Shown here: positions 36,416 to 45,069 of the stretch, one piece after another
Position numbering within the stretch: position 1 is the first letter of the stretch
Layout of the letters: every line of letters starts with the position of its first letter
NCBI RefSeq assembly: GCF_002201515.1
Contig: NZ_CP021421.1
Coordinates: forward strand, 3,242,970 to 3,306,969
Source: Muribaculum intestinale
GTDB lineage: Bacteria; Bacteroidota; Bacteroidia; Bacteroidales; Muribaculaceae
DNA length: 64,000 bases
Reading direction: 5' to 3'
The notes under the pieces: model-generated
What the model was told of the DNA's origin: nothing
The model's database searches: none
The model's input: only the letters and a program-made list of their open reading frames with translations
Position numbers and translations under genes: made by a program

Positions 36416-38101
36416 ATGGCTGACGACAAAAAAATAATTTTTTCGATGGTAGGTGTATCAAAAATATACCCGCCACAAAAGCAAGTACTGAAAAATATCT
36501 ATCTCTCCTTCTTCTATGGCGCCAAAATCGGCATCATCGGTCTTAACGGCTCGGGAAAATCATCGCTGCTGAAAATTATCGCCGGCATCGACAAGAGCTA
36601 TCAGGGCGAAGTAGTATTCTCGCCGGGATATTCTGTAGGCTACCTCGAACAGGAGCCGCAGCTCGACCCCGACAAGACTGTGATAGACGTAGTGCGCGAG
36701 GGCGTAAAGCCTGTGATGGACCTTCTCGCTGAATTCGAGAAAGTCAACGAAGCATTCGGTGACCCCGAGGTGCTTGAAGATCCCGACAAGATGGACGCTC
36801 TCATCCAGCGCCAAGCCGAGCTTCAGGACAAACTCGATGCCGCCGACGCATGGAACATCGATTCAAAACTCGAGCGCGCCATGGATGCCCTCCAGTGTCC
36901 GCCCGACGACCAGAAAATATCCACCCTCTCTGGAGGCGAACGCCGCCGCGTAGCCCTGATACGCCTTCTGCTCCAGCAGCCCGATGTACTGTTGCTCGAC
37001 GAGCCGACCAACCACCTTGATGCCGAGTCAATCGACTGGCTCGAACAACACCTGCAGCAGTATCCCGGAACGGTCATCGCAATCACCCACGACCGCTACT
37101 TCCTCGACCATGTGGCAGGCTGGATTCTCGAACTCGACCGCGGAGAAGGCATACCCTGGAAAGGCAACTACTCTTCATGGCTCGACCAGAAGACAAAGCG
37201 CATGGCCCAGGAAGAAAAGCAGGCATCAAAGCGCCGCAAGACTCTCGAGCGCGAGCTTGAATGGGTGCGCATGGCTCCAAAAGCACGTCAGGCCAAAGGC
37301 AAGGCCCGTCTGAATTCCTACGACAAGCTGCTCAACGAAGACCAGAAAGCACGCGAGGAACGTCTGGAGATATTCATTCCCAACGGACCGCGCCTCGGCA
37401 ACAAGGTAATCGAAGCCAGCGGACTGGCAAAAGCGTTTGGCAAGAAACAGCTCTTCTCGGATCTGTCATTCTCCCTGCCCCCCAACGGCATCGTAGGAGT
37501 AATCGGCCCCAACGGCGCAGGCAAGACAACATTGTTCCGCCTTATCATGGGTCAGGAAACACCCGACGCCGGCACATTCGATGTAGGAGAGACTGTAAAA
37601 ATAGCATATGTCGACCAGCGCCATCACGACCTCCTGCCCGAGAAATCGGTATATGAGGTAATCTCTCAAGGCACCGACTCATTCCGCATGGGCGGACGCG
37701 ATATAAACGCCCGCGCCTATCTGTCGAAGTTCAACTTCACAGGCGCCGACCAGGAGAAAAAAATCGGTGTGCTTTCAGGCGGCGAACGCAACCGACTGCA
37801 TCTGGCCATGGCACTGAAGGAGGAAGGAAACGTTCTGCTGCTCGACGAGCCGACCAACGATATTGACGTCAACACACTGCGCGCCCTTGAAGAGGGCCTT
37901 GACGATTTTGCAGGTTGCGCTGTAGTGGTAAGCCACGACCGCTGGTTCCTCGACCGCATATGCACCCACATACTTTCATTTGAGCCCGACGGCAACGTAG
38001 TGTTCTACGAAGGTTCGTACTCCGACTATGAGGATTACAAGCGGGCCCGCAACGGCGGAAAGGAACTGCCCCGTCGCCGCTACCGCAAGCTCATGGAATA
38101 A
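36416..38101 (+). CDS. ettA: Energy-dependent translational throttle protein, ABC-F ATPase
   Basis: 561 residues with two ABC domains and no membrane segments. Domain 1 has GLNGSGKSS, LSGGERRRVALIRLLL and LLLDEPTNHLDAESIDWLE. The linker contains the EttA-like WILELDRGEGIPWKGNYSSWLDQK segment and a basic coiled coil (RRKTLERELEWVRMAPKARQ). Domain 2 has GPNGAGKTT, LSGGERNRLHLAMAL and LLLDEPTNDIDV. The length and linker match EttA, which gates the 70S ribosome at the E site. A strong terminator follows. Confidence 0.92.
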   Translation: MADDKKIIFSMVGVSKIYPPQKQVLKNIYLSFFYGAKIGIIGLNGSGKSSLLKIIAGIDKSYQGEVVFSPGYSVGYLEQEPQLDPDKTVIDVVREGVKPVMDLLAEFEKVNEAFGDPEVLEDPDKMDALIQRQAELQDKLDAADAWNIDSKLERAMDALQCPPDDQKISTLSGGERRRVALIRLLLQQPDVLLLDEPTNHLDAESIDWLEQHLQQYPGTVIAITHDRYFLDHVAGWILELDRGEGIPWKGNYSSWLDQKTKRMAQEEKQASKRRKTLERELEWVRMAPKARQAKGKARLNSYDKLLNEDQKAREERLEIFIPNGPRLGNKVIEASGLAKAFGKKQLFSDLSFSLPPNGIVGVIGPNGAGKTTLFRLIMGQETPDAGTFDVGETVKIAYVDQRHHDLLPEKSVYEVISQGTDSFRMGGRDINARAYLSKFNFTGADQEKKIGVLSGGERNRLHLAMALKEEGNVLLLDEPTNDIDVNTLRALEEGLDDFAGCAVVVSHDRWFLDRICTHILSFEPDGNVVFYEGSYSDYEDYKRARNGGKELPRRRYRKLME

Positions 38102-38128
38102 ACCGACACGGAAAATACCCATATAACA

Positions 38129-38165
38129 AGCGCGCCCCGGCAGAAAGTCCGGGGCGCGCTGTTTA
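38129..38165. terminator. Bidirectional terminator
   Basis: AGCGCGCCCCGG pairs perfectly with CCGGGGCGCGCT around an 8-nt loop and is followed by a T-rich stretch. It lies between the convergent ettA and asnS. Confidence 0.8.
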
Positions 38166-38183
38166 TATAAATTATATGTATAA

Positions 38184-39575
38184 TCAGAACTCTGCGTTGT
38201 TGGGAGTACGCGGGAACGGGATTACATCGCGGATGTTGGTCATGCCGGTAACAAAAAGCACCAGACGCTCGAAGCCCAGACCGAATCCAGAATGAGGAAC
38301 AGTGCCGAAACGACGGGTATCAAGATACCACCACATATCCTTCATAGGGATATCCAGCTCCTCGATGCGTGCGAGCAACTTATCGTAGTTCTCCTCACGC
38401 TCGGAACCGCCGATAATCTCGCCGATATTGGGGAAGAGCACATCCATGGCGCGGACAGTCTTGCCATCCTCGTTCTGCTTCATGTAGAATGCCTTTATCT
38501 CTTTGGGATAATCGGTAAGGATTACAGGCTTCTTGAAATACTCCTCCACGAGGAAACGCTCATGCTCGCTCTGTAGGTCAGCGCCCCAGTATACCGGGAA
38601 TTCAAACTTATGTCCGGATTCCTCAAGTATCTTCACACCTTCGGTATATGTAAGTCTGACGAAGTCATTGCTGATGACAAAATTCAGACGTTCGATAAGC
38701 TCCTTATCGTAGTGCTCGGCGAGAAACTCAATATCGTCGCGGCAATTTTCAAGAGCATATGAGATACAGTACTTGACAAATGCCTCGGCAAGATCCATGT
38801 TGTCGGTTATGTCAAAGAACGACACTTCCGGCTCAATCATCCAGAATTCCGACAGGTGGCGCGGAGTATTGGAGTTTTCGGCACGGAAGGTAGGACCGAA
38901 TGTGTATATGGCGCCAAGAGCTGTAGCGCCAAGCTCGCCTTCGAGCTGACCGCTTACGGTAAGCGCGGTAGGCTTTCCGAAGAAGTCCTTGGAATAATCC
39001 ACGACACCGTCCTCGGTCTTGGGCAACTCGTTAAGCGGTAGTGTGGTTACCTGGAACATAGCACCGGCACCCTCACAGTCACTGCCAGTGATAAGCGGAG
39101 TGTTCAGATAGAAGAATCCGCGTTCCTGGAAGAAACGGTGAATGGCGAAAGCCAAGGCGCTGCGCACACGCAGAATAGCACCGAAGGTGTTGGTGCGCGG
39201 ACGCAGATGAGCTTTCTCCCTAAGGAACTCAAGGGTATGCCCCTTCTTCTGAAGGGGATATGTCTCGGGGTCGGCGGTACCGTACACCAGCACATTGTCA
39301 GCCTGTACCTCTACAGTCTGACCCTTACCCATAGATTCTACAAGACGTCCGTCGACACGCAGAGCCGAGCCGGTAGTGATTGGTTTCAGCTGCTCGTCGG
39401 AAAAGCGGGTCATGTCAAGCACAATCTGAATATTGCGCACGGTCGACCCGTCGTTGAGAGCTACAAACTGCACGTGCTTGTTACCGCGACGTGTGCGCAC
39501 CCAGCCCATTACTGTGACTTCAGTGCCTATGAGTTCGGCCTTCTTGAAAAGGTCGATAATTTTTTCTCTTTTCAT
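38184..39575 (-). CDS. asnS: Asparaginyl-tRNA synthetase
   Basis: A class IIb synthetase of 463 residues. The N-terminal OB-fold anticodon-binding domain ([25 protein letters not shown]) is followed by motif 1, motif 2 in [20 protein letters not shown] and motif 3 [12 protein letters not shown]. The [11 protein letters not shown] context distinguishes it from AspRS. Cytosolic; it charges tRNA-Asn. Confidence 0.95.
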   Translation of the reverse strand: MKREKIIDLFKKAELIGTEVTVMGWVRTRRGNKHVQFVALNDGSTVRNIQIVLDMTRFSDEQLKPITTGSALRVDGRLVESMGKGQTVEVQADNVLVYGTADPETYPLQKKGHTLEFLREKAHLRPRTNTFGAILRVRSALAFAIHRFFQERGFFYLNTPLITGSDCEGAGAMFQVTTLPLNELPKTEDGVVDYSKDFFGKPTALTVSGQLEGELGATALGAIYTFGPTFRAENSNTPRHLSEFWMIEPEVSFFDITDNMDLAEAFVKYCISYALENCRDDIEFLAEHYDKELIERLNFVISNDFVRLTYTEGVKILEESGHKFEFPVYWGADLQSEHERFLVEEYFKKPVILTDYPKEIKAFYMKQNEDGKTVRAMDVLFPNIGEIIGGSEREENYDKLLARIEELDIPMKDMWWYLDTRRFGTVPHSGFGLGFERLVLFVTGMTNIRDVIPFPRTPNNAEF

Positions 39576-39664
39576 TTAGAAATGTAATAGTAATCCATGA
39601 CATTCAGGCTGCGCGTATGATATGCGCACCTTACGCGCGCCAGATTGTCATGATATATTTTTCA

Positions 39665-41218
39665 TTATTCAAATGAGCCCATCTTAAGGAAGTTGACCTC
39701 TTCCTGTGTGAGATAGCGCCAACGTCCACGGGGAAGATTCTTCTTTGTAAGACCGGCGAAATACACACGGTCAAGCTTTGTCACATGGTAGCCGAGGCTC
39801 TCGAAGATACGGCGCACGATGCGGTTGCGGCCCGAATGAATCTCAATACCGGCCTGGTTACGGTCGGTCTCGGTAGCATAAGATATTGCATCGGCATGGA
39901 TGGGTCCGTCCTCAAGCTCGATACCGTCGGCAATAGCCTGCATATCATCCTCCGAGATATCCTTGTCGGTCCACACATGGTAAATCTTCTTCTTCACATA
40001 TTTCGGATGTGTAAGTTTCGAGGCGAGATCACCGTCATTGGTAAGGAGGAGCACACCGGTAGTATTGCGGTCAAGGCGTCCCACGGGATAGATACGCTCG
40101 TTGCATGCACCCTTCACGAGATCCATCACAGTAGTGCGTCCGTTGGGGTCATCGCTGGTGGTAACGCAATCCTTGGGCTTGTTGAGCAATATGTAGCACT
40201 TGCTCTCCAGAGTCACGACCTTTTCATCGTATTCAACCACATCGTTGTGTGAAATCTTTGTTCCAAGTTCGGTCACAACCTCTCCATTGACCTTGACGAG
40301 TCCCTGCTGGATAAATTCGTCGGCCTCCCGACGTGAACAGATACCGGCATTGGCCATGAACTTGTTGAGACGAATCTGTTCGTTAGGATCGGGTATAGGC
40401 ATTTCGTACTCAATACGCTTGGGGCGTGGCGTAAAGCTCTTGCCCTGGCGCGGAGCACCAAATCCTCCCTGCTGGCGCATGCCTCCCTGCTGGCGATTCT
40501 TATTATAGCCGCCGGGGCGATTGTTGTAGCCGCCCTGACGGTTCTGGTTGTTGTAGCCACCCTGACGGTTCTGATTGTTGTAGCCGCCCTGACGGTTCTG
40601 GTTATTGTAGCCACCCTGACGGTTCTGGTTGTTGTAGCCGCCCTGACGGTTCTGGTTGTTGTAGCCACCCTGACGGTTCTGGTTGTTGTAGCCACCCTGA
40701 CGGTTATAGCCGCCCTGACGGTTCTGATTGTTGTAGCCGCCCTGACGGTTCTGATTGTTGTAGCCGCCCTGACGGTTATTATATCCGCCTTGGTTGTTAT
40801 ATCGTGGCTGATAGCCACCCTGATAATTCGACTGCTGCGAATCGGAATTGTAAGGAGTGGCCGGCGAAGCGGACGCAGAGTCGCCACTTTCTGAAACAGC
40901 AGCCGACTGAGCGTTATTATTGTAACGGGGCTGATAGCCTCCTTGATTATACCGATTGTTGTAACCACCCTGACGATTGTAGCCACCCTGATTATTGTAG
41001 CGGGGCTGATAGCCGCCAGGACGATTGTTGTTATATTGACGTGGCTGATAAGGGCGTTGTCCGTAATCATTGCGCGGGCCTTGCGAATCATCGGCCGGCG
41101 AGGGGTTAGAATAATTAGGTTTTGTGCTATTGAACACGGCATCGCCGCCTTCTCCTACCTGCATGCGGTCACCGATTCTGGGTCGGCGCGGTTTCTTCTC
41201 TTCGTTGTTAGTATCCAT
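39665..41218 (-). CDS. rluB: RluB-type pseudouridine synthase with low-complexity Q/G/Y/N/R tail
   Basis: 517 residues. The C-terminal part (about 280-517) is a normal RsuA/RluB/RluE-family enzyme: S4 domain (IRLNKFMANAGICSRREADEF), RNA fold CYILLNKPKDCVT, catalytic Asp383 in GRLDRNTTGVLLLTNDG, and HSGRNRIVRRIFESLGY. The first 265 residues are low complexity, dominated by repeats of QGGYNNQNR (eight exact copies at residues 150-227) with GGYQPRYNNQ variants. The tail may bind RNA or promote condensation, like eukaryotic RGG/prion-like domains; that is inference. RluB rather than RluE/RsuA is chosen from length and context, with moderate certainty. Confidence 0.85.
   Translation of the reverse strand: MDTNNEEKKPRRPRIGDRMQVGEGGDAVFNSTKPNYSNPSPADDSQGPRNDYGQRPYQPRQYNNNRPGGYQPRYNNQGGYNRQGGYNNRYNQGGYQPRYNNNAQSAAVSESGDSASASPATPYNSDSQQSNYQGGYQPRYNNQGGYNNRQGGYNNQNRQGGYNNQNRQGGYNRQGGYNNQNRQGGYNNQNRQGGYNNQNRQGGYNNQNRQGGYNNQNRQGGYNNQNRQGGYNNRPGGYNKNRQQGGMRQQGGFGAPRQGKSFTPRPKRIEYEMPIPDPNEQIRLNKFMANAGICSRREADEFIQQGLVKVNGEVVTELGTKISHNDVVEYDEKVVTLESKCYILLNKPKDCVTTSDDPNGRTTVMDLVKGACNERIYPVGRLDRNTTGVLLLTNDGDLASKLTHPKYVKKKIYHVWTDKDISEDDMQAIADGIELEDGPIHADAISYATETDRNQAGIEIHSGRNRIVRRIFESLGYHVTKLDRVYFAGLTKKNLPRGRWRYLTQEEVNFLKMGSFE
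40538..40771 (-). repeat. 27-bp tandem coding repeats inside rluB
   Basis: Eight copies of a 27-bp unit (coding QGGYNNQNR), interrupted once by an 18-bp short unit, differ only at synonymous positions such as TTG/ATT and CAC/GCC. The array is prone to slippage, so strain length variation is likely. Confidence 0.9.
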
Positions 41219-41561
41219 AATCTAAATAAAATTTCGTGATGATAAATGTTGACGTAGAATGGTGCAGCCTCTCGGCGTCAAAATCCTGTTAATAAAAAGA
41301 CAGGAGCGATTACAATTAAGGGGTGGAATCGCATACTCTGCCATTCAGTGAGTTGTTGTTTTTAATCTTCAGCTATATTTCTTAAATTAAGCAGTTGGTA
41401 ATAATTAATTGACTAATATATCTTTACGAATTAAGAGAATCAAGCATGCCTGCCACCTGCAAGTCCGCTATGTTCCGCTGGTTGAGACATCCGATGCCGT
41501 TGCGACGAAAACAATAGCCATTATCATGCGGCCCGCTACACAGCTTACCCTTAAAACGATG

Positions 41562-41593
41562 CAAAGATAAGATTTCTATTCCATTACAACAAA
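41562..41593 (-). promoter_or_regulatory. Strong consensus promoter pointing into a gene-free 340-bp stretch
   Basis: A minus-strand TTTG (41590-41593), a 20-nt spacer and TATCTTTG (41562-41569) form the same architecture as the two tRNA promoters in this window. Transcription would begin near 41555 and run through 41219-41555 before reaching rluB at 41218. That stretch holds no convincing gene. It is either a long rluB leader or a small RNA gene; a small hairpin (CCTGT/ACAGG near 41285-41304) is present. Confidence 0.6.
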
Positions 41594-41650
41594 TCTGAGC
41601 GCCTAAAATCATGACGCAACAAATCCCCGCACACGCACATTTTACATTAT

Positions 41651-42094
41651 TTAACTATTGTATTTACTCGCGCATACCCCACACAAGCCTTTTATCACAT
41701 AATTAACTGAATATACTTCATATCCGTCAGGAACTGACACAAGCGGCACGGGAGTATCATCGAGACAAACCGTCACGCCACAGCCCTCGCAATGAAAATG
41801 GGGATGCATGTCATCAATCGAATGATCGGAATGGCCCTGGCATGCTTCATATTTCGCAGCCCCGCTACCATCCTCTATCACATGCACGAGATGTCGAGAG
41901 GCAAACAGCCCAAGCGTGCGCGACAGGCCCGACTTGTCGATAGTGACCAGCCTCTCCTCAAGCTCAGCCATGCTGAGTGGGCCGCCGGCATTCAGCAATT
42001 CCCGGAAAATCGCTATACGATTTGCCGTAGGACGCACCTGCCTGCGCTGCAATATATCATCAATATTTGCGGTATATTTGTTGACGGAATCCAT
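41651..42094 (-). CDS. Fur-family transcriptional regulator
   Basis: 147 residues from the ATG at 42092-42094. The winged helix is RRQVRPTANRIAIFRELLNAG with GPLSMAELEERLVTIDKSGLSRTL. The dimerisation domain carries metal ligands HPHFHCEGCGVTVCLDD and a C-terminal CGVC pair for structural zinc. The spacing is nearer Fur or Zur than PerR, but the sensed metal cannot be assigned. A longer frame to 42148 lacks family similarity. Confidence 0.88.
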   Translation of the reverse strand: MDSVNKYTANIDDILQRRQVRPTANRIAIFRELLNAGGPLSMAELEERLVTIDKSGLSRTLGLFASRHLVHVIEDGSGAAKYEACQGHSDHSIDDMHPHFHCEGCGVTVCLDDTPVPLVSVPDGYEVYSVNYVIKGLCGVCASKYNS

Positions 42095-42242
42095 ATGCGG
42101 CTTTTTTTGAATGCGCAAATTAAGCAAATATAATTGAAGTGTCAGCAAAAAAAGCTAACTTTGTTAACATATGCTGAATTCCGACCGGCCAAACAGGCGC
42201 TTCAGCACTCCAGTACATACATTCTCTCAAACCATCAACTAA

Positions 42243-43040
42243 ATGAAGTTTCTAAGAAAAATGTTTACAGCTATGTCTCTCGGTGCGCTCGCAACAGTAA
42301 GCCTGCCTGCACAAAATGGTGCTCCCAGAATCATCAGAATTGACAATCCCAAGATGACAGTATTTCTGCCTCCAACCTCCGCAGCAACAGGCCGTGCGGT
42401 AGTAGACCTCCCCGGAGGAGGATATTCCCACCTCGCTACCGGCCATGAAGGATTTGACTGGGTGCCATACTTCAACGGCATGGGCATAGCCTACGCCGTA
42501 GTGGAATACACCCTGCCCGCCGGCAATCGGGAACTGCCATACAAAGATGCCACCGATGCTATAAAAACAATGCGCGAGCACGCATCCGAATGGGGCATAA
42601 AAACCGACGATATCGGCATCATGGGCTCTTCTGCCGGCGGACATCTCGCCACCACAGTAGCAACCCACGCCGACACTACAGCCCGGCCCGACTTCCAGAT
42701 ACTGTTTTATCCCGTCATATCCATGAAGGATGAAATCACCCATGGCGGCTCTCGCAAAAGCCTGTTGGGCGAAAAGCCATCGGAAGCCGATATACTCGAA
42801 TACTCCAATGAGCTCAAGGTAACAGCGGACACTCCTCCCGCCATCATATTGCTGAGCGATGATGACAAAGGAGTCGTTCCCGCCAACAGTCTGCGCTATT
42901 ATGAGGCTCTACACCAAGCCGGAGTGCCGGCTTCAATGGTTATATATCCATCCGGAGGTCACGGATGGGGCTATAAACCATCATTCAAATACCACGACGC
43001 AATGTTGAATCAGCTTAAAGAATGGCTGACGGGATTCTGA
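42243..43040 (+). CDS. Secreted alpha/beta-hydrolase, esterase-like
   Basis: 265 residues with a signal peptide (cleavage near SLPAQ). The fold motifs are the oxyanion-hole DLPGGGYSHLA (PGGG variant of HGGG), the nucleophile GSSAGGHLA, the acid in LSDDDKGVVP and the catalytic His in SGGHGWGY. This matches the BD-FAE/acetylxylan-esterase-like group of polysaccharide esterases common in gut Bacteroidetes. Substrate unknown. A terminator follows. Confidence 0.87.
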   Translation: MKFLRKMFTAMSLGALATVSLPAQNGAPRIIRIDNPKMTVFLPPTSAATGRAVVDLPGGGYSHLATGHEGFDWVPYFNGMGIAYAVVEYTLPAGNRELPYKDATDAIKTMREHASEWGIKTDDIGIMGSSAGGHLATTVATHADTTARPDFQILFYPVISMKDEITHGGSRKSLLGEKPSEADILEYSNELKVTADTPPAIILLSDDDKGVVPANSLRYYEALHQAGVPASMVIYPSGGHGWGYKPSFKYHDAMLNQLKEWLTGF

Positions 43041-43073
43041 CCGAATAATCGCCTGCAATAAGATTCATACACC

Positions 43074-43120
43074 ATATATGTCTCAGAGCTCTCGCCAAGC
43101 CTGAGGCATATGTGTTTTTC
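43074..43120 (+). terminator. Terminator hairpin
   Basis: ATATGTCTCAG pairs with CTGAGGCATAT (one G-T) and is followed by GTGTTTTTC. It ends the esterase transcript. Confidence 0.65.
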
Positions 43121-43219
43121 AATATTTTTTCATCCCTTTAACACTAACTCATTCAACAGATTGACACCCGACTTCCATAAATAGCCGGCAACATACAACA
43201 AAAAAAAGCGACAAAAAGA

Positions 43220-43251
43220 TTTGGTCAGTTCAAAAATAGTACCTACCTTTG
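43220..43251 (+). promoter_or_regulatory. Promoter of the tRNA array
   Basis: TTTG (43220-43223), a 20-nt spacer and TACCTTTG (43244-43251) form a perfect Bacteroidetes promoter 32 bp before the first tRNA-Gly. One terminator after the last tRNA (44421-44466) suggests a single transcript of ten tRNAs. Confidence 0.8.
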
Positions 43252-43282
43252 CATCGCAAACGACAAAAACGCCTTGCGAAAC

Positions 43283-43355
<73 letters not shown>

Positions 43356-43436
43356 CAAAAGAGAACATTTAATTAATGTAGCCGGCATGATGCACGAGCC
43401 GATTCCGCAATCCCCATCGGAATCAATACAACATCT

Positions 43437-43509
<73 letters not shown>

Positions 43510-43539
43510 CTAAGCCCAGCATCTATTATGTCGGCAAAA

Positions 43540-43623
43540 GTCCGGGTGGTGGAATTGGTAGACACGCTACTTTGAGGGGGTAGTGGCCGAAAGGCTGTGT
43601 GAGTTCGAATCTCATCTCGGACA
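43540..43623 (+). tRNA. tRNA-Leu(GAG), cassette 1
   Basis: 84 nt with a long variable arm. Acceptor GTCCGGG pairs with CTCGGAC, and the anticodon loop TTGAGGG gives GAG, reading CUC/CUU. Confidence 0.93.
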
Positions 43624-43634
43624 CAATATTTTAG

Positions 43635-43708
43635 CGGGGTGTAGCTCAGTTGGTTAGAGTACGCGTCTGGGGGGCGTGAGGTCGCTAGTTCGAGTCTAGT
43701 CACCCCGA
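43635..43708 (+). tRNA. tRNA-Pro(GGG), cassette 1
   Basis: 74 nt. Acceptor CGGGGTG pairs with CACCCCG, and the anticodon loop CTGGGGG gives GGG, reading CCC/CCU. Confidence 0.93.
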
Positions 43709-43788
43709 CGATAAAGAGAACATTTAAATAATAGTCAGCACAGATGCAGACCTTTCCACTTCATGTGGATAAATCCCCGAAAACATCT

Positions 43789-43861
<73 letters not shown>

Positions 43862-43891
43862 CTAAGTTATGCATCTATTATGCTGACAAAA

Positions 43892-43975
43892 GTCCGGGTG
43901 GTGGAATTGGTAGACACGCTACTTTGAGGGGGTAGTGGCCGAAAGGCTGTGTGAGTTCGAATCTCATCTCGGACA
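43892..43975 (+). tRNA. tRNA-Leu(GAG), cassette 2
   Basis: Identical to the cassette 1 tRNA-Leu, 352 bp downstream. Confidence 0.93.
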
Positions 43976-43986
43976 CAATATTTTAG

Positions 43987-44060
43987 CGGGGTGTAGCTCA
44001 GTTGGTTAGAGTACGCGTCTGGGGGGCGTGAGGTCGCTAGTTCGAGTCTAGTCACCCCGA
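43987..44060 (+). tRNA. tRNA-Pro(GGG), cassette 2
   Basis: Identical to the cassette 1 tRNA-Pro, 352 bp downstream. Confidence 0.93.
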
Positions 44061-44140
44061 CGATAAAGAGAACATTTAAATAATAGTCAGCACAGATGCA
44101 GACCTTTCCACTTCATGTGGATAAATCCCCGAAAACATCT

Positions 44141-44213
<73 letters not shown>

Positions 44214-44243
44214 CTAAGTTATGCATCTATTATGCTGACAAAA

Positions 44244-44327
44244 GTCCGGGTGGTGGAATTGGTAGACACGCTACTTTGAGGGGGTAGTGGCCGAAAGGCT
44301 GTGTGAGTTCGAATCTCATCTCGGACA
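44244..44327 (+). tRNA. tRNA-Leu(GAG), cassette 3
   Basis: Identical to the other tRNA-Leu(GAG) genes, at the same 352-bp period. Confidence 0.93.
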
Positions 44328-44338
44328 CAATATTTTAG

Positions 44339-44412
44339 CGGGGTGTAGCTCAGTTGGTTAGAGTACGCGTCTGGGGGGCGTGAGGTCGCTAGTTCGAGTC
44401 TAGTCACCCCGA
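44339..44412 (+). tRNA. tRNA-Pro(GGG), cassette 3
   Basis: Identical to the other tRNA-Pro(GGG) genes. It is the last gene of the array, with the terminator hairpin starting 9 bp later. Confidence 0.93.
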
Positions 44413-44420
44413 CTAAAGAA

Positions 44421-44466
44421 AAGAGTAAGCCGTTGTAACTCATGTTACAACGGCTTACTCTTTTTA
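44421..44466 (+). terminator. Terminator of the tRNA array
   Basis: AAGAGTAAGCCGTTGTAAC and its perfect complement enclose a TCAT loop and are followed by TTTTTAT. Confidence 0.85.
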
Positions 44467-44561
44467 TAAGAGGATGTTGTTTATATGACACCCTCCTAAA
44501 CATCTTGATAACATGATCCGGCGGCATGACATTGCTCCCCTATCCTATCGACCACTATTAA

Positions 44562-44883
44562 GAGGGTGTTTAATAACAAAAGTTAAATCCTGAGCTGCGG
44601 ATTTTGAGATGGATTCGGTTCTATGCAGAAGGAGCATAGCGGGCTATGTGACTGAGGCATAGAGCCGAATACGCTCAAAAGCCGCAGACATGATGCTATC
44701 TTTATGTCAGTCATATGTTTCATTCTTTTGTGATTTTTTGAAATTACCATCGCCTTGGTGTCTCTTTTGTTAACTGGCTGTTGCTCGTCGGTCACATAGC
44801 ACCGCTATGCTTCCTCCTCACAGCCAGCCATTTAATCAAAAGATACACCACTCAGGTTTTAACTTTTGTTATTAAACACCCTC
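44562..44883. mobile_element. MITE-like element, long form (two opposed hairpin cores)
   Basis: A 322-bp element, ends GAGGGTGTTTAATAACAAAA with 26 bp of perfect inversion, flanked by an exact TAA duplication (44559-44561 and 44884-44886). Core 1 (44613-44670, extendable to 44596-44686) has outer ATTCGG-TCTATGC/GCATAGA-CCGAAT, inner CATAGC/GCTATG, and strands AGAAGGAG and TGACTGAG. Core 2 (44763-44843, opposite strand) has outer TCTTTTG/CAAAAGA and TGGCTGT/ACAGCCA, inner CATAGC/GCTATG, and strands GAGGAGGAAG and TGACCGACGA. Non-coding. It lies harmlessly between the tRNA array and the FadL-type gene. Confidence 0.85.
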
Positions 44884-45001
44884 TAAATCTCTCGATTCAA
44901 GTCTTTGCCATAGACATACTCTATGAGAGATTATCCATTGTAGGCCACACTAAAATAGCCACACACCTCATTTACACACATTTTACATCAAGAAATGCAT
45001 A

Positions 45002-45049
45002 TATAAACAGAGCCGCTGCAGGGATGTGCTTGCAGCGGCTCTGTTTATA
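45002..45049. terminator. Terminator hairpin of the FadL-type gene
   Basis: A perfect 19-bp stem (TATAAACAGAGCCGCTGCA and its complement) with a 10-nt loop, 20 bp beyond the minus-strand stop codon. Confidence 0.8.
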
Positions 45050-45069
45050 GAATTGTTATCTGTCGGTAA

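Noticed and set aside
40538-40771. Possible CRISPR array from 27-bp repeats
   Set aside because: The repeats are directly adjacent without spacers, stay in frame and encode QGGYNNQNR inside rluB.
41424-41612. 62-residue minus-strand open frame
   Set aside because: Its start lies upstream of the predicted transcription start at about 41555 and no family or compositional support exists; a non-coding transcript or leader is more likely.
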